From Gnetum montanum (lineage: Eukaryota > Streptophyta > Gnetopsida > Gnetales > Gnetaceae), in assembly GCA_015680685.1 (NCBI GenBank), contig MNCI01009312.1:205235-232347 (forward strand): a DNA stretch of 27,113 nt, given 5' to 3'. Positions 19,342-27,113 of this stretch are shown in pieces; positions within the stretch are counted from its first letter, which is position 1; every line of letters starts with the position of its first letter. The position numbers and the translations under genes are program-made. The notes under the pieces are model-generated. The model made no database searches, was not told the DNA's origin, and worked only from the letters and a program-made list of their open reading frames with translations.

Positions 19342-22300
19342 ATGTCGTCTTCTTCTCATAAAAGCACTTCACCACCTAGGGATCACACAAGAGCCAGTCG
19401 ACGGTCTAACACACGTAACCTAGATCTGCCAGTTCCTCAAGAGTATCAGGTAGTGTATACTCATCACGATGAGTATATACCCAATTTTACTTTTATCCTC
19501 CATCAAGATGAACAATTGCATTGGAGAGACTTACAAGGTAACATAGTGTTACCTCCAGATCGGGCAGTCCCTAACATGCTCCTTCATGCTCTTGCATAGA
19601 TAGACATGACATAGTTATATGTTGAATGCGTTGTAGAAGATTATGACACAAGGGATTACCATCCCACAGCGGTGCAACATTTAAGGGACTCGAGGTAAGA
19701 GAGCTACCATACATCATTGAAGGGCAAGGGGCCCCATAATGGTTCACCTGTCATAACCAAAATCAAGGGTGGTGAACCTATTTCAATAGGTTCTGCACAA
19801 AATGATGCTCCCCCTCCCAACGATGGTGAGGAGGTGGGGTATTAGAACCTACACTCTACAATTCACAACCCTGGTTCTGATCCCCATGAACACCAAGTGT
19901 TCAATAAGGGAACACAAACACATGACAAAGGCGGGAAGTCTGGTCATCATCATGATCGGGGCTGTAGCCACCAAAGAGAAGGTAAGAAACATCATCATGG
20001 CGATGGGTTCCCTTCTTCTTCATCTTTATTGCAACATTCGCCCTCTCCTTCCACATCAGGATGTAGTTACAAAGAGCACAATGGTGAGGATAAGGGTAAG
20101 CAAAATGAGAGACCTCGACGAGAGAGTTGAGAGCGAGGACGAGGGCATTCTAGAGAGTCAAGTCATGAAAGAAGGGAAAGTAGGAAACCACGTAGGAATC
20201 ATAGACTTCATGAGAGAGATGATCATGATAACCCCTACTTGCCACCTAAAGTATGTTAGATATTATGGAGGCCATTAGAATACCTACAAGGCACCAAAAG
20301 GATAGCTGGATCAAGAGACTAGACATGATAAATATCCCACGGTTTGAGGGGAGATACAATGTTGATCTGCAAAACCACTTACAGGAATTCCACGATGCCT
20401 GTGCCTTGCAGAACATTGAAAACAAGTGGCAAAAGTTAAAGCTATTTCCTAGGACACTCATAAAAGAGGCAAAAAGTTGGTACCAATCTTTAGAGCCATA
20501 AACCATTAGGAGGTGGAGTACAATGCTAGAATTGTTTAACGATAAATACCAAACGTACTCTAGAGTGTCCAACTTATGTAAGCAGATCCAAGGATGGAAA
20601 CAAGGTAATCACGAACCCTTGGATGCTGCCATGGGCTGATATTATGCATTACTACATCGTTGCCCGGGCCATGGTTATGCACAACGGGATCAACTCTGCC
20701 ACCTCGTAGATGGGCTAAGACATGAAACGAGGAGAACCCTTGGGACATATGCCCAAGGGAGATTATCTAAACTTAGGTCCCATGAAATTCATCGATTTTT
20801 GGAGTAAGTAGCTAAAGAAGAATGGGAGCTACGGAAAAGAGAAAGAATGGAAGAGTACAACTGTGATCCTTCCCTCCGAAAGAGGGAAGTGAGATTCTAT
20901 GAGGAGGAGGATGAGTCACCACTCAAAGAGTTGGTGAATGGAAAAACCTTGCCGCTTTAGAAATTAACAACAGAATTGTCAGCTAAGGTAGATGAAATAT
21001 GGAGCTCCTTAGATAGTAAAATTGAAACTATCCTAAAAATCATAGAGGAGTCTAAGGAACGAAGTAGTGACCATGATAAGAAAAAGCAGAGAGATTCAAA
21101 CCATGCACGTAACAAGGGTAAGGGAAAAATGACTATCACCAATGAGGTTGTGGATTTGGATACAGAAAATGATGGTGGATGTCAAATCTACCAATATGAC
21201 CATCCTAAGGGATGTTTCCCAATAATCTCACATCTGCAAGAGTCCGGGGTGTATGCACTCCACCCAAGACTTAACAAATGGCAAGCACCCCGAAGGTTAC
21301 CTTATCCCCAAGGTAACTCGAAGCAGTTCCACCAACCATTAACATATTATCCAAGTGGAACTCTACCAAAACCTATCAGTCAACACCAGCAGTGGCAACA
21401 CCCACAGTCATGGGGGATGCCACCGCCTAGACAACAATACCCTTACTAGCAACTAGACCCATATGGCTACTATGTGTAGCAGCCAGTTTCTCCAAGTGAC
21501 TCTATGGGTCACGAAACCCCACAATGTCACTACCAAGTTTGGGAGTATTTTAGGACTCTCCTACGGAAGACACACCACATGTATACCATCCTCCAAATCC
21601 ATTCGCCACTCATACGTTGATAGTTCCAGTACGACTCGCTCCAATGATGCAAGGGAAACTTCCCACTCAACTGTAGCAATGTAATGCTACAAGAGCTGTA
21701 AACCTTCAACCTACTGCTAGTTCTAAAAACCGCATGAAGAGAAGACCTTTCTTCAGAACCAAAAGCCCGAACAAGCTCTCACAACCACAAGCGGTTGAGT
21801 CTATGCATGCTCCTCCAACAAATAAGGCTTCGGAGCTCCCATCAAACCAACAACAGGGCTGAACGCATACGGTTATGTTAACACATACTGTTACTGACTA
21901 AATAAAGGTGGGCCACCTTCCCAGGAAACTCTCTGACCCTGGAAGTCCCTTAATATACCTTCAAGTCGCTGGGAATGAACCACGTAAGGCTCTTCTCGAC
22001 TCAGGTTCCGGAGTCAACTTAATCTCACGAGAAATGTATAAAGCCTAGAACCTACCTCCACTTAAGAAGAGAAATATTCAACTAGAGCTGGTTGACCAGT
22101 CCATCACCATTCCCTTGGAATTGGTGGAGGACATTGTTACCACTGTGTGTGGTTGGTCATACCCAGCTGATTTCCTAGTGATAGAAGTCAATAGTAACAA
22201 AGGAGACTTCCCAATTATAATGGGGAGGGCATGGCTTAGCACCATCAACGCGTGCCTAGGAATCTACGATCTTTCCTTGGAAATATCTAAGGAAAATATT

Positions 22301-22399
22301 TATGAAAAGATCAAGAAGAAGAAAGTTCCATGCATCACATACAATGACTCAGAGGGTGATGACATGGAGGAATGCTTAGCATCTCCTGCATGCAACTAG
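19342..22399 (+). pseudogene. Broken gag-protease of element D (Athila/Tat-like gypsy)
   Basis: The start is ATGTCGTCTTCTTCT, 125 bp after the primer site. The first frame is Ser-, Pro- and His-rich (SGHHHDRGCSHQREGKKHHH) to about 20250. It then shifts to a capsid-like part: IPRFEGRYNVDLQNHLQEF, KLKLFPRTLIKEAKSWYQSL, LFNDKY, RCPGHGYAQRDQLCHLVDGL, as in the retrotransposon gag domain. A Pro/Gln-rich stretch follows (QHQQWQHPQSWGMPPPRQQ), then after a shift near 21590 the protease: KALLDSGSGVNLIS with catalytic Asp at 21998-22000, and IIMGRAWLSTINACLGIYD. No canonical CCHC knuckle is seen. There are two frame changes and several stops. The protease core is the best preserved part. Confidence 0.85.
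21990..22029 (+). other. Aspartic protease active site of element D
   Basis: Codons read LLDSGSGVNLIS; D-S-G is the catalytic triad of retroviral-type aspartic proteases, here intact, in contrast to element B. About 75 codons downstream IIMGRAWLST matches the usual I(I/L)GRPFL block. Confidence 0.85.
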
Positions 22400-23993
22400 T
22401 GTGCCCAAGAAACTCAAATACAAAGATGCTTGTATGTAACAACCACACAATAAGAGAACACCCAGTGGTTGACAGCTAATCAAGAGAGTAGCCCACCAAC
22501 ATGCATTGAATGAACTGGAGAAACAACTTGCACCCACAATGAAAGCATAGATACATTGGAATATGAGCATTGCCAACTTCCAACCCTTAACCCGAAAACA
22601 TCAATTGGGAGAAGTTGGACACTTTTAAGAAATTCAAATAAATGCTCATTATTTTGGATCTCTCCCTTTCAATTCAATCATGGGGGAGATGGTGACCTAT
22701 GCTGATCAATTGAGGTCCTTAGTTCTTTTAAGATTTTTGTTTTACACATTTTTATTTTACATATTTCTTTAACTTTTTTCATTTTTGTTTTACAACATCA
22801 TTTATACTTTATCATTTCTTCTATTTGTGTGTATGTGTGTGTCTTATCCATTTTGTTAAGTTCGTCACCCAATAAGTGCTATTAAATGATGGTATGAACT
22901 ATTTTCTACTGGTTGCTAATGTTTGGCTTTTACCCTTAAGATTATGATGTTGATACTAAGGTATGATTCTTTTGATATAATAAGTAATGAGTCCACTTCA
23001 TCCATACATCCACAAATTTCTATGGTCTCTCTTGGCTTGGAACTGTACAATCCCTTTTTCAATAATAAGAACTATAACGAATCGGTGACTGGGCATTTTT
23101 CAAATTAAGGAAGGACTCAAGGATTGAAAAGGGTGTGACTTCAAGGGAACTTGATGCATTTGTGTTGGCCATTCTCTTGGGTGCTTGGATGTTTTCTTCT
23201 TGAGTTTTCTTACCACTTTGATGTTACCCAATTATCGGGAAGTTGAGTAAATAAAAATAATAAGTCTTTGCATGGTGTGTTTCTCACGCAAAAACACACA
23301 CAAAAAAATAGTGAGAATTCAAAGCACACCCCTTAGAAGAAATAACCATTTAGGTTACAAGCACTAGTTATGGAACTAAAATAACATGTTCCCTCTAACT
23401 AAGGCCCTTCTCGCTTCCCATTCTCTTCTCCTTTGTTTCATCGGAATGGTGGTGGCTCTTTGGTGAAGGCATTCTTGTTACTTCAAGTGGATCGATTGGC
23501 CGAATGCATTAATGCAAAGTCATTGGATGTGGTTTGTTGAGGCCGAACTTGGAATGGGATCTACTAAGTCACATTAATCATTAAAATACACAAGGAGTTG
23601 TACATCACCTTGTTCGTGAGATTCCATTCCATTCTCTTCTTTCCATCATTCTTCCTCCATTGTCCACCTCATTGCCGGTTGTATCATTAGTGTATATCTT
23701 GATGGATGCATTGTTTTCTTTTTGGTAAATTCTTGTGGTGAAGACTTTAACTCTTATTCCAAATGACATTCCCAGAGCCTACGGACTCTTCGAATGTGGG
23801 TTTGTTAGGGCATTAAGGGCATGAGTTTGCTTTGGGGAGGACCCACTAGCATTCCTAGTTGGTACACCAGTTAAATTCTTTCCCTTAACATTTTTGAAAT
23901 CCACTCTATTTTGTTCATTTCCATCTTGACATCCATTTCATTGACGTTATAGTTGTCCCTTTTTCTCCATCTTTTTTGTTCTTTTTCTTTCTC

Positions 23994-23994
23994 N
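23994..23994. other. Second ambiguous base (N)
   Basis: Single unresolved base inside a T/C-rich tract (CTTTCTCNTAG). Here no sequence appears to be missing when compared with the left-edge element, but alignment is loose. Confidence 0.95.
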
Positions 23995-24351
23995 TAGATA
24001 GTAATCATGTAGCAATGGATTGGATTTGGAGGGAACACTTGGAATGGATCAGTGCTAAAGCAGCTATGCAAGGAGCAAGATCGATGGCACACTTATGGAT
24101 AGACAACAAAAGGTACAATGTTGGCATTGGTAGCAGCAGACTTCTCTCTTCTCTCTTCTCTCTCAGCTGCCAAATAAGGCTTGATGTCAACTGTATAAAG
24201 TGTTCACTCTTGTTGTCATGAACACTAGTTTTGTTATGTTCTATAATGATGATCCATCACATGTCATCCAATTCACCATTAGTTATATTCAAGTCAGTAA
24301 TCCCATACCTTCCCAATATTTTGGAAGGAACTTAAGGACGAGTTTTTATTT

Positions 24352-24364
24352 AGTCATGGGGGTA
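24352..24364 (+). other. Polypurine tract of element D
   Basis: TAGTCATGGGGTA immediately precedes the 3' LTR. The left-edge element has TAGTCATAGGGGTA at the same place. Short and impure, but conserved between the two copies and adjacent to the LTR. Confidence 0.65.
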
Positions 24365-24373
24365 TGATGGGAT

Positions 24374-24463
24374 GCGATATCGCATGGGCCGTGATATCGC
24401 GTACGTGATATCACATCTACTACAATATCACGTACGCGATATCACATCTGGTACGATATCGCG
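24374..24463 (+). promoter_or_regulatory. GATATC palindrome array in U3 of element D 3' LTR
   Basis: Five or six near-copies lie in 90 bp: GCGATATCGC, TGATATCGCG, GTGATATCAC, AATATCACG, GCGATATCAC and CGATATCGCG, several separated by GTAC (itself palindromic). There are more copies than in the 5' LTR. The array ends about 15 bp before the TATA box. Confidence 0.68.
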
Positions 24464-24478
24464 GTTCATCGTCAGTTC

Positions 24479-24486
24479 TATAAATA
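24479..24486 (+). promoter_or_regulatory. TATA box of element D 3' LTR
   Basis: TATAAATA in TTCTATAAATAAGAGGTGG. In this copy it could drive readthrough into the right flank. Confidence 0.68.
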
Positions 24487-25204
24487 AGAGGTGGCTCTCC
24501 CTTGTTTCTCGATCTAGATCTAGACCCTTAGTGAAACTCTAACAGTTTTACCTCTCCAGAGATAGAATAATTTCCATGTGCCTGTAGTAGGAGCTCCAAA
24601 GTTAATGGATCTTTATTCGAGAAAATATTGTACCTGAGCACAAGTTTGTGTACAGAAATAAAGACGAACTTTTGGATAAACCTTGCAGTGCATGGACTAG
24701 GCCAAATAGGACTTTAATTACTATTATTTATTATTCATTGTTTAAATGCTTTGTTAGTTAATTAAATCTCTCTCAACCCTTAACTCCAAGTTAAGTGCAT
24801 TCAGTACGACTGCTTCGAGCACGTGCGTTACGCTTGGTAATCCTAGCAACAAATAGCATTTGGTAATCCCAGAAGGTTGCATTGGTTCAGGGTGTGAACG
24901 ATAAGTGGGATGGATACTGATGCTAGGCATTAGAACTTAGTTAGTTAAAGTTAGTTACTTAGTCTCTTCACCCTTTCCCTCATTAGCATAGGTGATAAAA
25001 CATAAAAGATATAAAAATCACATACCTCGGACTTACTTAACCATACAACCATGACAAATACAAGTAAGTCTGGGAAGACAACGAATGATTAACCTTAAGT
25101 GTTCCATAAGGCATGTAGGCACTTAGTCTATGGAGTTTGATCGGATCGCACGTGTAACGCTCGTATTTGTATGGTTGAGTGTAGGGGTACCTTGCCACTC
25201 ATCA

Positions 25205-25485
25205 GTAAGCATTTAAGTTATTATTTGAGTTGAAATATCATGGATTTTTTACAAAAAGGAAAAAAGTAAGACATTTTTTTATTTTGCTGATTATTTGTTA
25301 AGTTAGTTTGAATTTTAGGTTTTGAAAATTAATTTTGGAATAGGAACATCATGTGTAATATATATGATTTAAAGCTTAACATATCTTCTCTAAGTTTTAA
25401 ATTCAAAAGCCCTAGTTTTTTAAAATGCAAAGAACGTGTTTGTGGAAATGGTTTATGGTGCTAGAAGCTATGGATAGGCATAGGG
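25205..25485. other. Short AT-rich spacer between element D and a copia LTR
   Basis: It starts with the GTAAG target duplication of element D. No ORF or repeat family is recognised. The last ~20 bases are purine-rich (AGCTATGGATAGGCATAGGG), which could be a polypurine tract if the LTR that follows is a 3' LTR. Confidence 0.45.
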
Positions 25486-25727
25486 CGTTGATCTTTTGAT
25501 ATGTCAAAACCTTGGAAAATGGAGAATGTGGAAATGTACTTGTTGAAATCTTGTAGGACTAGGAAAGAACAAGATAAGAATACTATGTGATTAGGACAAA
25601 GAACATGATGGGATAGAGATTAAGAGCATAATGATATTGGGATAGAAGCATGACAAAGAACATGATGAGATCAAGACAAGAACTTGAATGCGGGTAAGAC
25701 GAGATCATGACAAGAGCAAGTTGAGAC

Positions 25728-25970
25728 CAAGATGTCAATATGAAAAAATGAAGTCTCAGTTGACTCTACAAGAACTTGAAGAAGTCACAAGGATGCAGGA
25801 AGCCAAAATACATCTACCAAGACATCCTACAAAAATGATAGACGTCCCAATTGCACATGAGATGTCTTAGCTGTGATGTCCCAAGTGAGACATGCCAATT
25901 TCCAATGGGATGTTCCAATTTCAAGTAACAAGAATTCAGTGAGATGTCCCAAGCTTGAATGAGATGTCCT
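25728..25970 (+). promoter_or_regulatory. AGATGTC / GACATCC repeat array in the truncated copia LTR
   Basis: In order: AGATGTCAA, GACATCCTAC, GACGTCCC, AGATGTCTTAG, TGATGTCCC, GACATGCC, GGATGTTCC, AGATGTCCC, AGATGTCCTA. The unit here tends to AGATGTCCC rather than AGATGTCTCC, a drift from element C. The array lies about 60 bp upstream of a TATA box. Confidence 0.55.
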
Positions 25971-26029
25971 AAATAGTTTTTTTCTAGTTGTTGTATGAAC
26001 TTCAATGGTCAAAAGGTGAGAATAAAAGA

Positions 26030-26037
26030 TATAAAAG
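26030..26037 (+). promoter_or_regulatory. TATA box of the truncated copia LTR
   Basis: TATAAAAG in AAGATATAAAAGAAAGG, at the same relative place as in element C's LTRs. Confidence 0.58.
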
Positions 26038-26345
26038 AAAGGAAAATCTCTTTAGAAAAAACAAGCACTATTTATGTGATTATTCCATCATTGTCTATAT
26101 CTTATGATGTAATTGGTCCTTCAATTATCTATTTCTTGTAAGTTGTATTTTGTATTGTGTGAGCCTAAGTACATGAAATTTGTAAGTGTAGTTACATTCT
26201 CTTCTTGATTCTTGTTTTCTTTATAAGCCTCATGGGGTTGATGTGCTTCTTGCTAAAAGGCATCTTGTGAGCTTGTTTGGACCTTGTGAGGTTAAGTATG
26301 TTTCCAATGAGAAAACACTTTGTATGGAGCTCACATCTGATGAGA

Positions 26346-26422
26346 CGTGATATGCACAAGCCGCGATATCGTGTACGCGATATTGCGTCATCCCCTGCGA
26401 CATTGAGTACGCAATATCGCGG
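26346..26422 (+). promoter_or_regulatory. GATATC palindrome array in the right-edge LTR
   Basis: Variants in order: GTGATATGCA, GCGATATCGTG, GCGATATTGCG, GCAATATCGCG, with TGTACGCG and AGTACGC linkers. Only one copy keeps an uninterrupted GATATC core flanked by CG on the left; the array is more diverged than in element D. It ends just before the TATA box. Confidence 0.6.
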
Positions 26423-26436
26423 TCTACTGCCAAATT

Positions 26437-26444
26437 TATAAATA
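26437..26444 (+). promoter_or_regulatory. TATA box of the right-edge LTR
   Basis: TATAAATA in TTTATAAATAAGAGGCGGC, matching element D's LTRs. Confidence 0.68.
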
Positions 26445-26730
26445 AGAGGCGGCACTCCCCTCATTTTCCAATCTTGGCTAGAAGTAGCAAAGCTCTGGTA
26501 GTTTGATCACTCCAGAGTTAGATTAATTTCCCATGTGCCCGTAGTAGGAGTCCTAGAGTGAACGGCTCTTTATTCGAGCAACTTTGTACCTGAACACAAG
26601 TTGTGTATGGCAATAAAGATGAACTTGATTGGATAAACCTTACAGTGCATGGATAGGATTTTAATTATTATTATTTATTGCTTTCCTAGAATGTGGTACG
26701 AGTACGACTTGATTAAGAGAATCTAAGGAT

Positions 26731-27000
26731 GTGTACGGCTAGTCAAGGAATCGGCTGCTCGTCGCATGCGGTATGAGTATGAATTGATTACGAGCATTGA
26801 GACTACTTGGTAACCCAGTAGCATATTCCAGGATCTATGCTTGGTAATCCCAGTGGTAGTCCTAGTGTGTATGGCTAGTCAAGGAATCGACTGCTCATCG
26901 CACTTAGGCTAGACGTGGGGTAAGTACGACTTGGCTACGAGCACCTACGGGTGTGTATGGCTAGTCAAGGAATCGGTTGCTTATCACACTTAGGCTAGTT
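26731..27000 (+). repeat. Threefold internal repeat within the right-edge LTR
   Basis: A core GTGTAYGGCTAGTCAAGGA followed by ATCGRYTGCTYRTCRCA starts at 26731, 26867 and 26953 (spacings 136 and 86 bp). Units two and three are followed by CTTAGGCTAG. Between the cores, GTACGACTTGRYTACGAGCA-like and CTTGGTAAYCCCAGT-like blocks also recur. This expansion explains why the LTR is longer than its relatives. Confidence 0.8.
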
Positions 27001-27113
27001 AGGTGCCTCAGTATGACCACTTCGAGCATGTGTGTTACGTGTGGTGATCCTAGTAACAATTAGCGTTTGGTAGCCACAGTTGCATAGTTCAGGGTGTGTA
27101 CGGTAAGTGGGAA

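Larger units (their letters stand above)
22400..24364 (+). other. Noncoding 3' internal region of element D, ending at the polypurine tract
   Basis: Nearly 2 kb follow the protease without reverse transcriptase or integrase motifs. The first 200 bp still read partly like a gag-PR tail. The middle is T-rich (TTTTTGTTTTACA blocks, a GTGTGTATGTGTGTGT tract near 22830). From about 23761 it aligns with 1-825 of the window, including TTTGGGGAGGACCCAC, a TCTCTTCTCTCTTC tract and the block ending TTTAGTCATGGGGTA next to the LTR. The conserved 3' block may carry packaging or priming signals; this is inference. A purine-rich ATCATGGGGGAGATGG near 22678 resembles an inner polypurine tract. Confidence 0.6.
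18561..25204 (+). mobile_element. Element D: complete, RT-less Ty3/gypsy LTR retrotransposon
   Basis: LTRs start TGATGGGA and end CATCA, with a perfect 5 bp target duplication GTAAG at 18556-18560 and 25205-25209. A tRNA-Asp-type primer site, a gag-protease relic, a long noncoding 3' region and a G-rich tract before the 3' LTR are all in the right order. tRNA-Asp priming and the gag type recall the Athila/Tat branch of plant Ty3/gypsy. Reverse transcriptase and integrase are absent. By hand count the LTRs differ at about 6-7% of roughly 545 aligned bases, so it is the youngest complete element here. The 5' LTR lacks its last ~175 bp. Confidence 0.93.
24365..25204 (+). repeat. 3' LTR of element D (full length, 840 bp)
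   Basis: It starts TGATGGGATGCG and ends CCACTCATCA, and is the complete reference copy for the family in this window. U3 has the GATATC palindromes, then TATAAATA, AATAAA at 24657-24662, GGTAATCC repeats and a 3' terminal portion (GGGAAGACAACGAATGATT through GGTACCTTGCCACTCATCA) shared with the left-edge LTR. It is followed directly by GTAAG. Confidence 0.92.
25486..26337 (+). repeat. Truncated LTR of the element C copia family, plus strand
   Basis: It begins CGTTGATCTTTTGATATGTC, matching the minus-strand LTR start of element C (TGTTGACCTTTTGGTATGTC). It also shares TATTGGGGTTGATGTGCTTC-like sequence (here CATGGGGTTGATGTGCTTC), CTTGTTTGGACCTTG and AGGTTAAG. A TATA box and AGATGTCTC-type repeats are in the same order. 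The last ~230 bp of the LTR are absent because a gypsy LTR begins at 26338. Whether it is a solo LTR, a 5' or a 3' LTR cannot be decided here. Confidence 0.75.
26338..27113 (+). repeat. GATATC-type gypsy LTR, cut by the right window edge
   Basis: It starts TGATGAGACG inside a copia LTR and aligns with element D's LTRs: palindromes, TATA box, GTAGTAGGAGTCC block, AATAAA at 26612-26617, and further on the CAGTATGACCACTTCGAGCA and GGTTCAGGGTGTG-like blocks. Between about 26690 and 27000 it holds ~300 bp of extra, internally repeated sequence not present in LTRs of element D. The 3' end and any internal region lie beyond the window. Its orientation is plus. The preceding ACATC would be the left target duplication, not checkable here. 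Confidence 0.85.

Noticed and set aside
19802-20278. 158-codon open frame on the plus strand, longest in the window
   Set aside because: It is out of frame with the Ser/His-rich gag frame that continues from the 19342 start. Its composition has no domain, so it is treated as a shadow frame.
20246-20572. 108-codon open frame on the minus strand
   Set aside because: It lies antisense to the capsid part of element D gag, whose plus-strand reading has recognisable gag motifs; the antisense frame has none.
22678-22693. ATCATGGGGGAGATGG as the end of a separate element (purine tract followed by an LTR)
   Set aside because: No TG-starting repeat after it matches any other copy in the window; kept only as a possible inner purine tract of element D.
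23976-24221. 81-codon frame on the plus strand in the 3' region of element D
   Set aside because: It spans an ambiguous base, no family is recognised, and the matching stretch of the left-edge element is not open; probably noncoding.
24374-24463. Palindrome array considered as a CRISPR-like or site-specific recombination array
   Set aside because: Units are about 10 bp with irregular 4-8 bp spacers, sit inside an LTR beside a TATA box, and the DNA is clearly plant; no CRISPR or recombinase context.

Overview
The window looks like a stretch of intergenic, repeat-filled DNA from a plant with a large genome. It is AT-rich and contains no intact host gene, but is packed with decayed LTR retrotransposons. 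Their primer-binding sites match plant initiator tRNA-Met and tRNA-Asp. A gymnosperm or another giant-genome plant is plausible, but nothing here fixes the species. No tRNA, rRNA, CRISPR array or bacterial feature was seen.

Layout. 1-1668 is the 3' end of a Ty3/gypsy element that starts off the left edge (3' untranslated block, then a complete 3' LTR at 826-1668). 1669-2969 is AT-rich DNA with no recognisable gene. 2970-7305 is a complete but old Ty3/gypsy element (element B) with two LTRs, a tRNA-Met primer site, a broken gag-protease gene and a polypurine tract, flanked by AATGT/AATAT. 7451-9820 is a heavily mutated Ty1/copia pol remnant (integrase, reverse transcriptase, RNase H). 10367-11072 and 16899-17441 are two halves of one ORF relic, split by a minus-strand Ty1/copia element (element C, 11073-16893, flanked by CTAAG/TTAAG) that keeps a gag relic but no pol. 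17442-18560 is AT-rich with a possible orphan primer site. 18561-25204 is the youngest complete element (element D): Ty3/gypsy, TGATG...CATCA LTRs, perfect GTAAG target duplication, tRNA-Asp primer site, gag-protease relic, no reverse transcriptase. 25486-26337 is a plus-strand LTR of the same family as element C, cut off by another element-D-type LTR that begins at 26338 and runs off the right edge.

The three complete elements all lack reverse transcriptase and integrase, so each would have depended on enzymes supplied by other copies. By hand comparison the LTR pairs differ by roughly 15% (B, first 115 bp), 10% (C, first 118 bp) and 6-7% (D), which gives the order of insertion.

The most unusual structure is in the LTR promoters. 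Just upstream of each TATA box lies an array of short repeats: GATATC-centred palindromes in the element-D family, and AGATGTCTC/GACATCTCC repeats in both element B (gypsy) and the element C family (copia). Two unrelated retrotransposon superfamilies thus seem to carry the same promoter-proximal motif. A second point of interest is a missing stretch of about 175 bp at the end of element D's 5' LTR, which falls exactly at an ambiguous base.
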